DNA of 11,240 nt from Neptuniibacter sp. (lineage in GTDB: Bacteria; Pseudomonadota; Gammaproteobacteria; Pseudomonadales; Balneatricaceae). Shown here one piece after another: positions 6,111-11,240 of the stretch. A model generated the notes under the pieces. The model worked only from the letters and a program-made list of their open reading frames with translations. It was not told where the DNA came from and made no database searches. The number at the start of each line of letters is the position of its first letter. Position 1 is the stretch's first letter. The stretch is taken from contig JASBRM010000323.1 of assembly GCA_030149405.1 (NCBI GenBank), forward strand, positions 1 to 11,240. The letters are read 5' to 3'. Made by a program: the position numbers and the translations under genes.

Positions 6111-7153
6111 CAGCTTGTTTCTTTCTTTTGGGTGTCCAACCCATTGAGTATATCTACCGCTTTATCAGCAACGGATTTGAGTTCTAGGTGGGCATAGCGC
6201 TGTGTCATCTGTATTGATGAGTGACCAAGCAATTTACTCAGTTCGTAAAGCGACATACCTCCACGCAGTAATTTAGAAGCGGCATGGTGACGTAGGTCGT
6301 GCGTACGAAATCCATCCAAACCCGCTCGTTTAAAGGCATTCTGAACCGCTTTAGGCGTGTACTTTTTAACTGAGCCGTCCTTACCTGGGAATACATAAGT
6401 ACCGCCATCAGATCCATTTCTACGACGAGTTAAAATGGCTTTTGCTCGATCAGTCAGGTGGATAACAGATTCCGTTTTGGTTTTAGTGCGCCACAACCGG
6501 ATTTCACCTGCATCCACATCAATATCAGACCACTTCAGTTGCTGGATTTCATTAAGACGCGCTGCGGTATCAAGCAGCAATACCACTAGGTCATATCCAT
6601 CACTGGATCGACTGGATAGCAATTCATTTAGAAGTCGCTGCTCCTCCTCATCAGATAGAACCCGATCCCTGGCATTACGGAGTTTTATTTTTGGTAACAC
6701 CAACTGAGAAGGAACAGCGAAGCCACTTGCTTTGGCACATGCGATCATACCTTTAACCAAAACAAATAACTGCTGGATAGTTCCGTCAGATACGCCGTCC
6801 TGAACACGCAACAGACGTAGCTTTTCCATATCCGGTGTTGATAGATCTTCAAGTAATGCTCTTAATTTCAACACGCGAGGTAACTGGGTTTCTAATGCAC
6901 GAATCTGAGCGATTAGATTGCGTTCAACTACCCGTGGTTTCTGTGATTTCTGGTATAGGTAGATAGCATCCTGAATTGAGATAGATGGCAGTTCACCCAA
7001 TCGTTGCTGACGGTAAATTGATTCTCTGAAATTATGCTCAAAGCGACGGGCTAGGTTCTTGTTAGGAGTACCCGTTGATCGGACATACACCTTCCCATCA
7101 ATCTGGAATTCACAATAATAGTTTTTAGAACCGTTACGTTTGTAGACTGTCAT
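6110..7153 (-). CDS. int: Tyrosine recombinase / phage-type integrase
   Basis: The 347-residue protein catalyses site-specific integration and excision through a covalent 3'-phosphotyrosine intermediate. Residues 1-55 resemble the beta-rich arm-binding start of P4/P2-type integrases (YKRNGSKNYYCEF). Residues about 60-160 are the core-binding helical domain, and 165-345 the catalytic domain. The full active site is visible: R199 in the AARLNEI box, a lysine in TKTKTES (K224 or K226), H285 and R288 in THDLRHH, H311 in LLGHSS and the nucleophile Y320 in RYAHL. Length is normal for the family. The ATG at 7151-7153 has only a poor ribosome site. It is oriented against the primase block, and a remnant of a duplicated gene end and a cargo pair lie just upstream. 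It is most likely the element's own integrase; the attachment site is not identified. Confidence 0.95.
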   Translation of the reverse strand: MTVYKRNGSKNYYCEFQIDGKVYVRSTGTPNKNLARRFEHNFRESIYRQQRLGELPSISIQDAIYLYQKSQKPRVVERNLIAQIRALETQLPRVLKLRALLEDLSTPDMEKLRLLRVQDGVSDGTIQQLFVLVKGMIACAKASGFAVPSQLVLPKIKLRNARDRVLSDEEEQRLLNELLSSRSSDGYDLVVLLLDTAARLNEIQQLKWSDIDVDAGEIRLWRTKTKTESVIHLTDRAKAILTRRRNGSDGGTYVFPGKDGSVKKYTPKAVQNAFKRAGLDGFRTHDLRHHAASKLLRGGMSLYELSKLLGHSSIQMTQRYAHLELKSVADKAVDILNGLDTQKKETS

Positions 7154-7228
7154 GTTTCAGTACCAGAATGATTACCCTTAAGGACACTATCCCTCCGGCA
7201 CTGAGGGTTGGACAACGAAACAACAAGG

Positions 7229-7285
7229 TTACTTTGGTTTGTTTTTAGCCTGTTTGATGGACTGATAGTAGGTACTGGAAACCAT
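7229..7285 (-). pseudogene. 3'-terminal remnant of a paralogue of the 8753-9109 gene
   Basis: On the - strand, codons here read STYYQSIKQAKNKPK and then a TAA stop (7229-7231). This is nearly the C-terminal end of the intact 118-aa protein at 8753-9109, STYYQSIKQANAKAK plus stop. Only the last 15-16 codons are recognisable; an in-frame TAG lies a few codons upstream of an ATG at 7283-7285 that has no properly spaced ribosome site. DNA identity is 33 of 34 across 7245-7278 and falls off toward the stop. It is therefore the tail of a duplicated or displaced gene, not a working gene. Confidence 0.75.
7245..7278. repeat. 34-bp direct repeat, left copy
   Basis: It matches 8769-8802 at 33 of 34 positions; the one difference is A at 7265 against G at 8789. 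The copies are 1,524 bases apart and enclose the LysE/Lrp pair with nothing else large between them. It lies 92 bases upstream of the integrase start codon. Confidence 0.9.
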
Positions 7286-7343
7286 ATTCCCCTAATCAAT
7301 TAAGGTCAGCTAACGACACTTTCCTGGCATAGGCAACGCCTCA

Positions 7344-7991
7344 TCATTCCGTATTTGAGGCTCCAATCGTACGAATTCCAAGCCAAATAAGAAGTATTGA
7401 AAGGAGTTGAAGTTGAATGTTTAACAATACTCCATTACCCGAATCAGTAACTACCTTAGCTAATTTACTACTTCCAATAGAATAAATTAAATCAAAAGCG
7501 AGACCTAACAGAACAAGTATTGTGCCCAGCACAAAGAACTGAGCACTTACATTATCGGCTGAAAAATCTACAAACTGGGGAAGTAAGATCGAGCAAAAAA
7601 GTAGAGCCTTAGGATTCAAAAGGTTAGTGAGTAGCCCCTTGCGTACTGATGCGAAGAGACTAAAATCTACCCGCTTTTGTGTAACCTTACCGAAAGACAG
7701 TTCTTTCTTGGCAACTTCATCCAATAACATTCGTACGCCAAGATAAATTAAATATCCTCCCCCCAGAAATTTAATGATGTCATAAGCCCAAGGGGAGGTC
7801 TTGACTATAAGCGCGAGTCCGCTCGCAGCCAATATCACATGAATTGTTCTTGCTATCCCTAAGCCAATAGTAACCGCTATAGCGGTTTGACGCCCATTAC
7901 TAATTCCTGATTGTAAAATCAGTACCATATCTGGCCCAGGCACTGAGTAAACTGTAATCAAGGCTGCTACATACAACCAAAGATCGCTCAT
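7344..7991 (-). CDS. LysE/RhtB-family amino-acid exporter
   Basis: The 215-residue inner-membrane protein has about six hydrophobic segments (roughly 5-27, 37-62, 72-90, 117-138, 150-172 and 188-208), the family layout and length. Family motifs are visible: PGPD at 18-21, GLGIA near 43-47, the GGYLIYLG helix at 78-85 and NPKA at 126-129. LysE/RhtB proteins export amino acids or related small molecules, using the proton gradient; the substrate here cannot be told from sequence. The ATG at 7989-7991 follows a purine-rich GGAAGAGAGAGG stretch. The gene is divergent from an Lrp-type regulator, the classical arrangement in which the regulator senses an amino acid and controls its exporter. The pair lies between 34-bp repeats and appears to be cargo. 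Confidence 0.93.
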   Translation of the reverse strand: MSDLWLYVAALITVYSVPGPDMVLILQSGISNGRQTAIAVTIGLGIARTIHVILAASGLALIVKTSPWAYDIIKFLGGGYLIYLGVRMLLDEVAKKELSFGKVTQKRVDFSLFASVRKGLLTNLLNPKALLFCSILLPQFVDFSADNVSAQFFVLGTILVLLGLAFDLIYSIGSSKLAKVVTDSGNGVLLNIQLQLLSILLIWLGIRTIGASNTE

Positions 7992-8126
7992 AACCCTCTC
8001 TCTTCCAATTCAATATTGTCTGTATCAATTTTAAGCGATCTTGGGGAGTGAGATTATCTAAAACAAGCCATTAAATGTGATAATATTGGAATTATTGAGA
8101 ATATATTTCTGACGTTTTGAAATAAA
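7992..8126. promoter_or_regulatory. Divergent control region between lysE-type and lrp-type genes
   Basis: The 135-bp AT-rich spacer must hold both promoters. AATTCAATATT (8007-8017) and AATATTGGAATT (8082-8093) form an imperfect dyad about 75 bp apart, in line with multiple Lrp-family binding sites. GATAAT at 8079-8084 and TATATT near 8101 are possible -10 elements, but no well-spaced -35 box could be assigned. The regulator's ATG lacks a clear Shine-Dalgarno sequence. Confidence 0.5.
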
Positions 8127-8609
8127 ATGCCAAAAATCAAGCTAGACAAATATGATAGGAAAATATTAGAAGCCCTTCAAAAGAAAGGGCGACTAAGTAA
8201 TATTGAGCTTGCAGAAGAAATAGGGCTTTCTCCTTCCCCCTGTTTAAGGCGTGTTCGTTTATTGGAAGAGTCTGGGGTTATCTCAGGATATGCTGCAAAC
8301 CTTGATCGCAATGAACTAGGTCTTGGCTTAACTGTCTTCGTAGATGTAAAAATGGCTCACCATAGCGATGAAATAGCCGCAGAGTTTAGGGAAGCCCTCT
8401 TGCATATTCCAGAAATCATCATGGCTTACTTGGTATCTGGAGAATCAGATTTCTTGCTACAAGTAACTGTTCCAGATCTCAATGCATACGAAATCCTTCT
8501 TACTAGAAAGTTACTTAAACTTCCGGGCGTAAATGACATTAGAAGCAATTTTGCAATTAAGCCTCTAAAGCAACAAGCCACATTGCCTTTAGATCACCTA
8601 CCAGTTTAA
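8127..8609 (+). CDS. Lrp/AsnC-family transcriptional regulator
   Basis: The 160-residue protein has the full family layout. An N-terminal winged helix-turn-helix spans about 5-58 (LDKYDRKILEAL, then NIELAEEIGLSPSPCLRRVRLLEESGVI), and a C-terminal RAM effector/oligomerisation domain spans about 66-148, with YLVSGESDFLLQV at 101-113 near the usual ligand pocket. Family members bind amino acids and form dimers to octamers that wrap DNA. The closest match in style is the Lrp-like regulator beside LysE exporters, so it probably controls the divergent exporter and itself. The ATG at 8127 is chosen because the domain begins at once after it; the preceding sequence has only TTTTGAAATAAA. The last 12 residues form a short non-conserved tail. 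Confidence 0.93.
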   Translation: MPKIKLDKYDRKILEALQKKGRLSNIELAEEIGLSPSPCLRRVRLLEESGVISGYAANLDRNELGLGLTVFVDVKMAHHSDEIAAEFREALLHIPEIIMAYLVSGESDFLLQVTVPDLNAYEILLTRKLLKLPGVNDIRSNFAIKPLKQQATLPLDHLPV

Positions 8610-8629
8610 TTGTTACGTATGAGATTAAA

Positions 8630-8698
8630 CTCAGTCACTTTGTATAAAGTGTCGGTTTCTGGCACTTTGCAGAAGTTAGAATCAGAACCGTGACTGAG
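8630..8698. repeat. 69-bp palindromic element
   Basis: Outer arms CTCAGTCAC (8630-8638) and GTGACTGAG (8690-8698) are perfect 9-bp inverted repeats. Next to them CGGTTTCTG (8653-8661) is complementary, with one bulge, to CAGAACCG (8683-8690). A smaller hairpin, CACTTT-GTAT-AAAGTG, lies at 8636-8651, and CACTTTG recurs at 8663-8669. It starts 20 bases after the regulator gene and may work as its terminator, but the structure is larger than needed and no T-run follows. It could also be a small non-autonomous repeat. Confidence 0.5.
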
Positions 8699-8752
8699 AA
8701 ATAACCATCATCAGGCTAGTTCTGGTTTTATTATTTTAGTTACGTAGGCCTT

Positions 8753-9109
8753 CTACTTCGCCTTAGCATTAGCCTGTTTGATGGACTGGTAGTAGGTACT
8801 GGCACCTGCCTTTGAAAGCGAACAGCCTTCCATAAACACATTGATAATCTGACTGCGGCTATACCCTGATAACTGATCATATGCTTCTCTAGCCGCATCC
8901 ATCTTGGAACAACCATCCTTAACCAATTTGGCTGATGCACTGATACATTTTTTCATCCCATCAGTAATTTCAACAGGTACGCTCTTACGACCCCTAGATC
9001 TGGTTTTAGCCTGTGGCTTTTGGGTGTTTTTTAACTCTGCCTTTTTCTTACAGTCATCAGATCTTTGGTCTTTCTGATCTTTAGGTGGCGGCGTTTTAAC
9101 GTGCGTCAT
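8753..9109 (-). CDS. Small basic hypothetical protein with a conserved C-terminal motif
   Basis: The 118-residue protein overlaps the stop of the upstream gene by four bases (ATGA), so the two are translationally coupled. Residues 1-48 are Lys/Arg/Pro-rich and probably disordered (TPPPKDQKDQ, KTRSRGRK). Residues about 49-112 form a helical domain ending in NVFMEGCSLSKAGASTYYQS. I recall an AGA-[AST]-TYYQN-like ending after a Lys/Arg-Ser-rich helix from small hypothetical proteins of marine gammaproteobacteria and their mobile elements, but I cannot name the family. The basic tail and the helical core suggest a nucleic-acid-binding protein; this is inference. Its last 34 bases of repeat recur at 7245-7278, beyond the LysE/Lrp cargo. 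Confidence 0.75.
   Translation of the reverse strand: MTHVKTPPPKDQKDQRSDDCKKKAELKNTQKPQAKTRSRGRKSVPVEITDGMKKCISASAKLVKDGCSKMDAAREAYDQLSGYSRSQIINVFMEGCSLSKAGASTYYQSIKQANAKAK
8769..8802. repeat. 34-bp direct repeat, right copy
   Basis: This copy lies inside the 3' end of the 118-aa gene (8753-9109) and matches 7245-7278 at 33 of 34 bases. Together the copies bound a 1.5-kb segment holding the exporter, the regulator and the 69-bp palindromic element. Confidence 0.9.
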
Positions 9110-9336
9110 ATGTGGGGTCTCCGGTCAGTTATGATCTGATAAACCAAATACCCATCGGCTACCAACTCAGTTTGTTCTGGGATGTTTTTAAAAGGGGTCA
9201 TTGCGACGTTTTCCAACATCATCAGGAACACTTCTGCAAAATCTGCTTCACCTAGTCCACTACCGTGATCGTCTTTGATGAAGATACACAGACGGATGAG
9301 TTGGATCAGAGGTATGTTGTCGTATTTGGTTTCCAT
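9106..9336 (-). CDS. Small hypothetical protein, first gene of a two-gene operon
   Basis: The 76-residue protein starts at an ATG (9334-9336) preceded closely by AGGGG. It is acidic, without signal peptide or membrane segment, and reads as mostly helical (IPLIQLIRLCIFI, DFAEVFLMMLENVAM) with a DDHGSGLGEADF turn in between. I do not recognise the family. Its TGA overlaps the ATG of the 118-aa gene by four bases, which indicates coupled translation and perhaps a protein pair, for example a small acidic partner with a basic DNA-binding protein. Toxin-antitoxin pairs have this organisation, but no toxin motif is seen. Confidence 0.7.
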   Translation of the reverse strand: METKYDNIPLIQLIRLCIFIKDDHGSGLGEADFAEVFLMMLENVAMTPFKNIPEQTELVADGYLVYQIITDRRPHI

Positions 9337-9397
9337 ACCCCTACGGTCTTCTGTCCCTAGCCATGAGACAACGGTCTAGGCACCTCTTTTTACAGAT

Positions 9398-9411
9398 TTA
9401 TAAATACAGGT
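9398..9411 (+). promoter_or_regulatory. 14-bp repeat copy 2, possible -10 region of the 103-aa gene
   Basis: TTATAAATACAGGT is repeated exactly at 5468-5481. Here it lies 29 bases before the ATG at 9441, a suitable distance for a promoter with TATAAA as its -10 box. No good -35 box is seen at the expected spacing, so an activator or a binding site is equally possible. Confidence 0.35.
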
Positions 9412-9440
9412 GATATCAACAATCCTTAAGGAGAAAGACA

Positions 9441-9752
9441 ATGGCACTAACACACAAAGAAGCCTGGCATAAGGCAGCTCGCCTCATGGCCCAATGTATG
9501 GGGTTCGAGGCAAAACAGAAAATGATGCTTTTCAAAAACGATCACAGTTTTAATGAAGCAACCAACACTCATAACATTACCTTTAAGCTTCAGATACAGC
9601 ATCCAGTTGAAGTATCTAACCACCGTCCTCTGGTTAAAGAGGCTGAAGAAAAGAAAAGGAACGGCCAGTTAGATCTTCCGCTATTACGTGAGCTGAACAG
9701 GATTGCTAATGAAAAGGAAGGTGAAGAATTGACAGGTGCATCGGTTGAGTGA
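9441..9752 (+). CDS. Small hypothetical protein
   Basis: The 103-residue protein starts at an ATG with AAGGAG seven bases upstream, one of the best ribosome sites in the window. It is charged and soluble: an N-terminal helix (HKEAWHKAARLMAQCMG), a probable beta segment (NTHNITFKLQIQHPVEV) and a Lys/Glu-rich helical C-terminus (KEAEEKKRNGQLDLPLLRELNRIANEKEG). I do not recognise it. It is transcribed away from the two-gene operon at 8753-9336 across a 104-bp gap, and it is a single-gene unit closed by a strong terminator. Element-borne accessory protein is the best description. Confidence 0.75.
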   Translation: MALTHKEAWHKAARLMAQCMGFEAKQKMMLFKNDHSFNEATNTHNITFKLQIQHPVEVSNHRPLVKEAEEKKRNGQLDLPLLRELNRIANEKEGEELTGASVE

Positions 9753-9771
9753 ATTGAGTGGAGTAAAATTC

Positions 9772-9810
9772 AAAAAAGGGGCGTACTTATCTAACATAAG
9801 TACGCCCTTC
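9772..9810. terminator. Strong intrinsic terminator, possibly bidirectional
   Basis: GGGCGTACTTAT (9779-9790) pairs perfectly with ATAAGTACGCCC (9796-9807) around CTAAC, 26 bases after the 103-aa gene's stop. Six A residues precede it (9772-9777), which would give a U-run for - strand transcripts. The + side is followed by TTCTCCTATTGTTT. It marks a clear transcriptional boundary. Confidence 0.85.
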
Positions 9811-10073
9811 TCCTATTGTTTACTAACCACACTGGATACAGCAAGTAGAACAATAAACTGGTAGGATTTCTGTTAGTACTCTTTCCCTGGTGATGATCCG
9901 CATAGCCCGGTTCTAGACCATAAGTACCTGACAATATTAAAATTACTAAGTCCTTATCAAAATCCACTACAACATAGCCACAAAATACTTCAAAGCTCTC
10001 CCTAATTTCTTCAAGACTATAAATCTATTTACGGCAATAAATAGTACAAGAAAAACAATAAACAGGAGTAAGC
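9811..10073. other. Intergenic region without a convincing gene
   Basis: This stretch holds no start codon with a ribosome site until the one at 10064-10074. A - strand frame is open from about 10030 to a stop inside the terminator stem (9791-9793) and looks mildly protein-like (GTYGLEPGYADHHQG), but it has no start codon near its beginning. It may be a decayed gene, or chance. The promoter of the ABM-domain gene must lie here; I cannot place it. Confidence 0.4.
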
Positions 10074-10367
10074 ATGAGTATCACTATCGTTTTAGAAATC
10101 AACGCAGATCCGGAAAGGCTGGGGACACTACTCACAACCTTACAAACAATCCTTCCTGACACTAGAAGTTACGAAGGCTGCAACGAAGTCATAGTATTAA
10201 CAAATCAGGATGATCCATATAACTTTGTATTACTAGAAAACTGGGCAAACCGAGAGAAATATGAGAAATACCTGAGCTGGAGGCAAGAACGAGGTGACCT
10301 AGATGCTCTAGGTGAAATGCTTTCTCAACCACCCACCATCAAATTTTATAACACTTCTACCTATTGA
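10074..10367 (+). CDS. ABM-domain protein (antibiotic biosynthesis monooxygenase-like)
   Basis: The 97-residue protein starts at an ATG with AGGAG five bases upstream. It has the single small dimeric alpha+beta barrel layout of the ABM family: a first strand (SITIVLEINA), a helix with LGTLLTTLQTIL, a central RSYEGCNEVIVLTNQDD segment in the place of the usual epG-x motif, then the strand FVLLENWANREKYEKYL matching the typical E-x-W-x-s-x-e-x-y box. Relatives include YgiN-like quinol monooxygenases and many proteins of unknown substrate, so the reaction is not assigned. It is complete and of normal length. It stands alone and converges with folE2, with a 48-bp gap. Confidence 0.8.
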   Translation: MSITIVLEINADPERLGTLLTTLQTILPDTRSYEGCNEVIVLTNQDDPYNFVLLENWANREKYEKYLSWRQERGDLDALGEMLSQPPTIKFYNTSTY

Positions 10368-10399
10368 TTGATGGGTTACTGGCAACTCCAGACGAACTG

Positions 10400-10415
10400 C
10401 ATTCTTTAGAGAATG
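10400..10415. terminator. Short hairpin between convergent genes
   Basis: CATTCT (10400-10405) pairs with AGAATG (10410-10415) around TTAG, in the 48-bp gap between the converging ABM and folE2 stops. A palindromic GTTATATAAC follows at 10415-10424, inside the folE2 3' end. It is a weak shared terminator candidate. Confidence 0.35.
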
Positions 10416-11240
10416 TTATATAACACTCAGTGATCGATACCTGCTTCCAAGCCCTTTTGTAGCAAAAGCAACTGCATCATGGGCATGGAGGCTTTCAAAA
10501 TGCTCAACCTTAAGCCAAAAGTCTGAAAAGCCTTTAGTGTGTTGCAAAGTATTTTTTATGCGCCTTGCAGCATCTTCACAAAACATTAGGTTATTACCAT
10601 TTAAGCGAGCAAATTCTTGCTCATCTTCTCTTTTAACTACTGTCAAAACAGCTGTCTTTAAGGAGCTCTCAACTAAATCAATAAGACGCATTATCGGAAA
10701 AGCACCTAGATCTTTATCTAATTCAACACAAACTGTAGCTAAGCTTCGTTGGCTGTGGGGAGTCGCGTAAGACCCCTTTTCAGAAAGAAGCCAGCCCTGA
10801 ACAGTTTCTGATGAGACCATTTCTCCGCTAGGGAACGTTGTTTCAAACTCTTTTTGTAACAACTGTCTAGACAATGCCGCCGAACAAGGGCAGGTGGAAG
10901 AATACGGTATACGAGTTGCTAGCTCTATTCTCACCTCACCAGTCTCGTTTAAAGAAATGCTCAGAGAATTAGAATAATTAGACCAGCCAGTGTTATCACT
11001 TATTAAAGAGTGCCTTGCTATTGATAAGTCAAAATCCATTTTGATTTTCGATCGACTAGAAATTCCATCTTGGCTAGAGAGTATTTTTTTTGCAAGAATC
11101 TTCAATATGCCGATATTTAAAGGACTTTCTTTCAAGAACTTGCATAGCTCAATGTAAATTCTGGACATATGAATACCTCTATCTTCATTACTAATGAGGT
11201 TCACATGCGAATCAATTTTCGCAATGACATCCACAAACCC
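10416..11240 (-). CDS. folE2: GTP cyclohydrolase I type IB (FolE2), N-terminus beyond the window
   Basis: FolE2 converts GTP to dihydroneopterin triphosphate, the first step of folate and of queuosine precursor synthesis, in the cytosol. Family signatures are clear. Counting from a GTG at 11232-11234: RGIHMSRIY at 19-27, IPYSSTCPCSAALSRQ at 109-124 with the metal-site cysteine region C115/C117, ATPHSQRS at 157-164 with H160, FCEDAAR at 218-224 and KVEHFESLHAHDA at 242-254. The frame stays open to the window edge, and complete FolE2 proteins have more residues before this point, so the gene is very probably cut by the window and the GTG is not the start. FolE2 can use metals other than zinc and often replaces FolE when zinc is scarce, commonly under Zur control; the promoter is outside the window. 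Confidence 0.93.
   Translation of the reverse strand, partial: GFVDVIAKIDSHVNLISNEDRGIHMSRIYIELCKFLKESPLNIGILKILAKKILSSQDGISSRSKIKMDFDLSIARHSLISDNTGWSNYSNSLSISLNETGEVRIELATRIPYSSTCPCSAALSRQLLQKEFETTFPSGEMVSSETVQGWLLSEKGSYATPHSQRSLATVCVELDKDLGAFPIMRLIDLVESSLKTAVLTVVKREDEQEFARLNGNNLMFCEDAARRIKNTLQHTKGFSDFWLKVEHFESLHAHDAVAFATKGLGSRYRSLSVI

Noticed and set aside
5450..7325. TAACGACAC-N-TTCCT at 5450-5464 and 7311-7325, flanking the integrase, as attachment sites
   Set aside because: A 14-of-15 match is expected about this often by chance in 11 kb, and no further similarity extends from either copy.
8630..8712. Integron attC site after the Lrp-type gene
   Set aside because: No GTTRRRY and RYYYAAC core sites at the expected ends of the palindrome, and no integron integrase in the window.
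9391..9411. LexA (SOS) box at the TATAAATACAG sequences
   Set aside because: Only the CAG half-site is present; the CTG 13 bases upstream is missing at both copies.
9791..10030. Open - strand frame of about 80 codons before the ABM gene
   Set aside because: It lacks a usable start codon, ends inside the terminator stem, and one such open stretch in six frames is not surprising. Kept only as a possible remnant.
1..11240. CRISPR array, rRNA, complete tRNA or insertion sequence
   Set aside because: No regularly spaced repeats, no RNA-gene signatures and no transposase frame were seen on either strand.

Overview
The window looks like an accessory region of a gammaproteobacterium, probably a marine lineage. 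This rests on moderate GC, Shine-Dalgarno starts, a LysE/Lrp pair and a FolE2-type GTP cyclohydrolase; the genus cannot be read from the sequence. Most of it resembles a small integrative element that carries its own replication module. The element's ends are not visible.

Left part (1-5396, all + strand): an unrecognised gene entering from the left edge (to 712); a 470-bp spacer with a candidate 26-codon peptide gene between two near-identical palindromes; then three genes that read as a replication block. These are a 302-aa protein (1182-2090) that I interpret as a catalytically dead Prim-Pol/PriCT paralogue, an unrecognised 299-aa protein made of two diverged copies of one domain (2157-3056), and a 750-aa Prim-Pol plus SF3/D5 helicase (3144-5396). 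A hairpin with a T-run lies just before the primase-helicase gene. About 710 bp of apparently non-coding DNA follows (5397-6109) and holds iteron-like GGTAAC motifs, a candidate origin or attachment region.

Middle part (6110-8802): a complete tyrosine integrase on the - strand, then a 3'-terminal gene remnant, then a divergent LysE exporter / Lrp regulator pair. The exporter/regulator pair lies between 34-bp direct repeats (33/34 identical). One repeat is the remnant and the other is the 3' end of the intact gene at 8753-9109. This suggests a 1.5-kb cargo cassette inserted at, or duplicated with, the 3' end of that gene.

Right part (8753-11240): two overlapping small - strand genes of unknown function, a small + strand gene (9441-9752) closed by a strong terminator, a small ABM-domain protein (10074-10367), and convergent to it folE2, which runs off the right edge. 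The last two look like ordinary metabolic genes and may be host chromosome or further cargo.

The most notable candidate is the replication block: an active-looking primase-helicase preceded by its own inactivated primase paralogue and a duplicated-domain protein. No database search was possible; homology statements are by eye.
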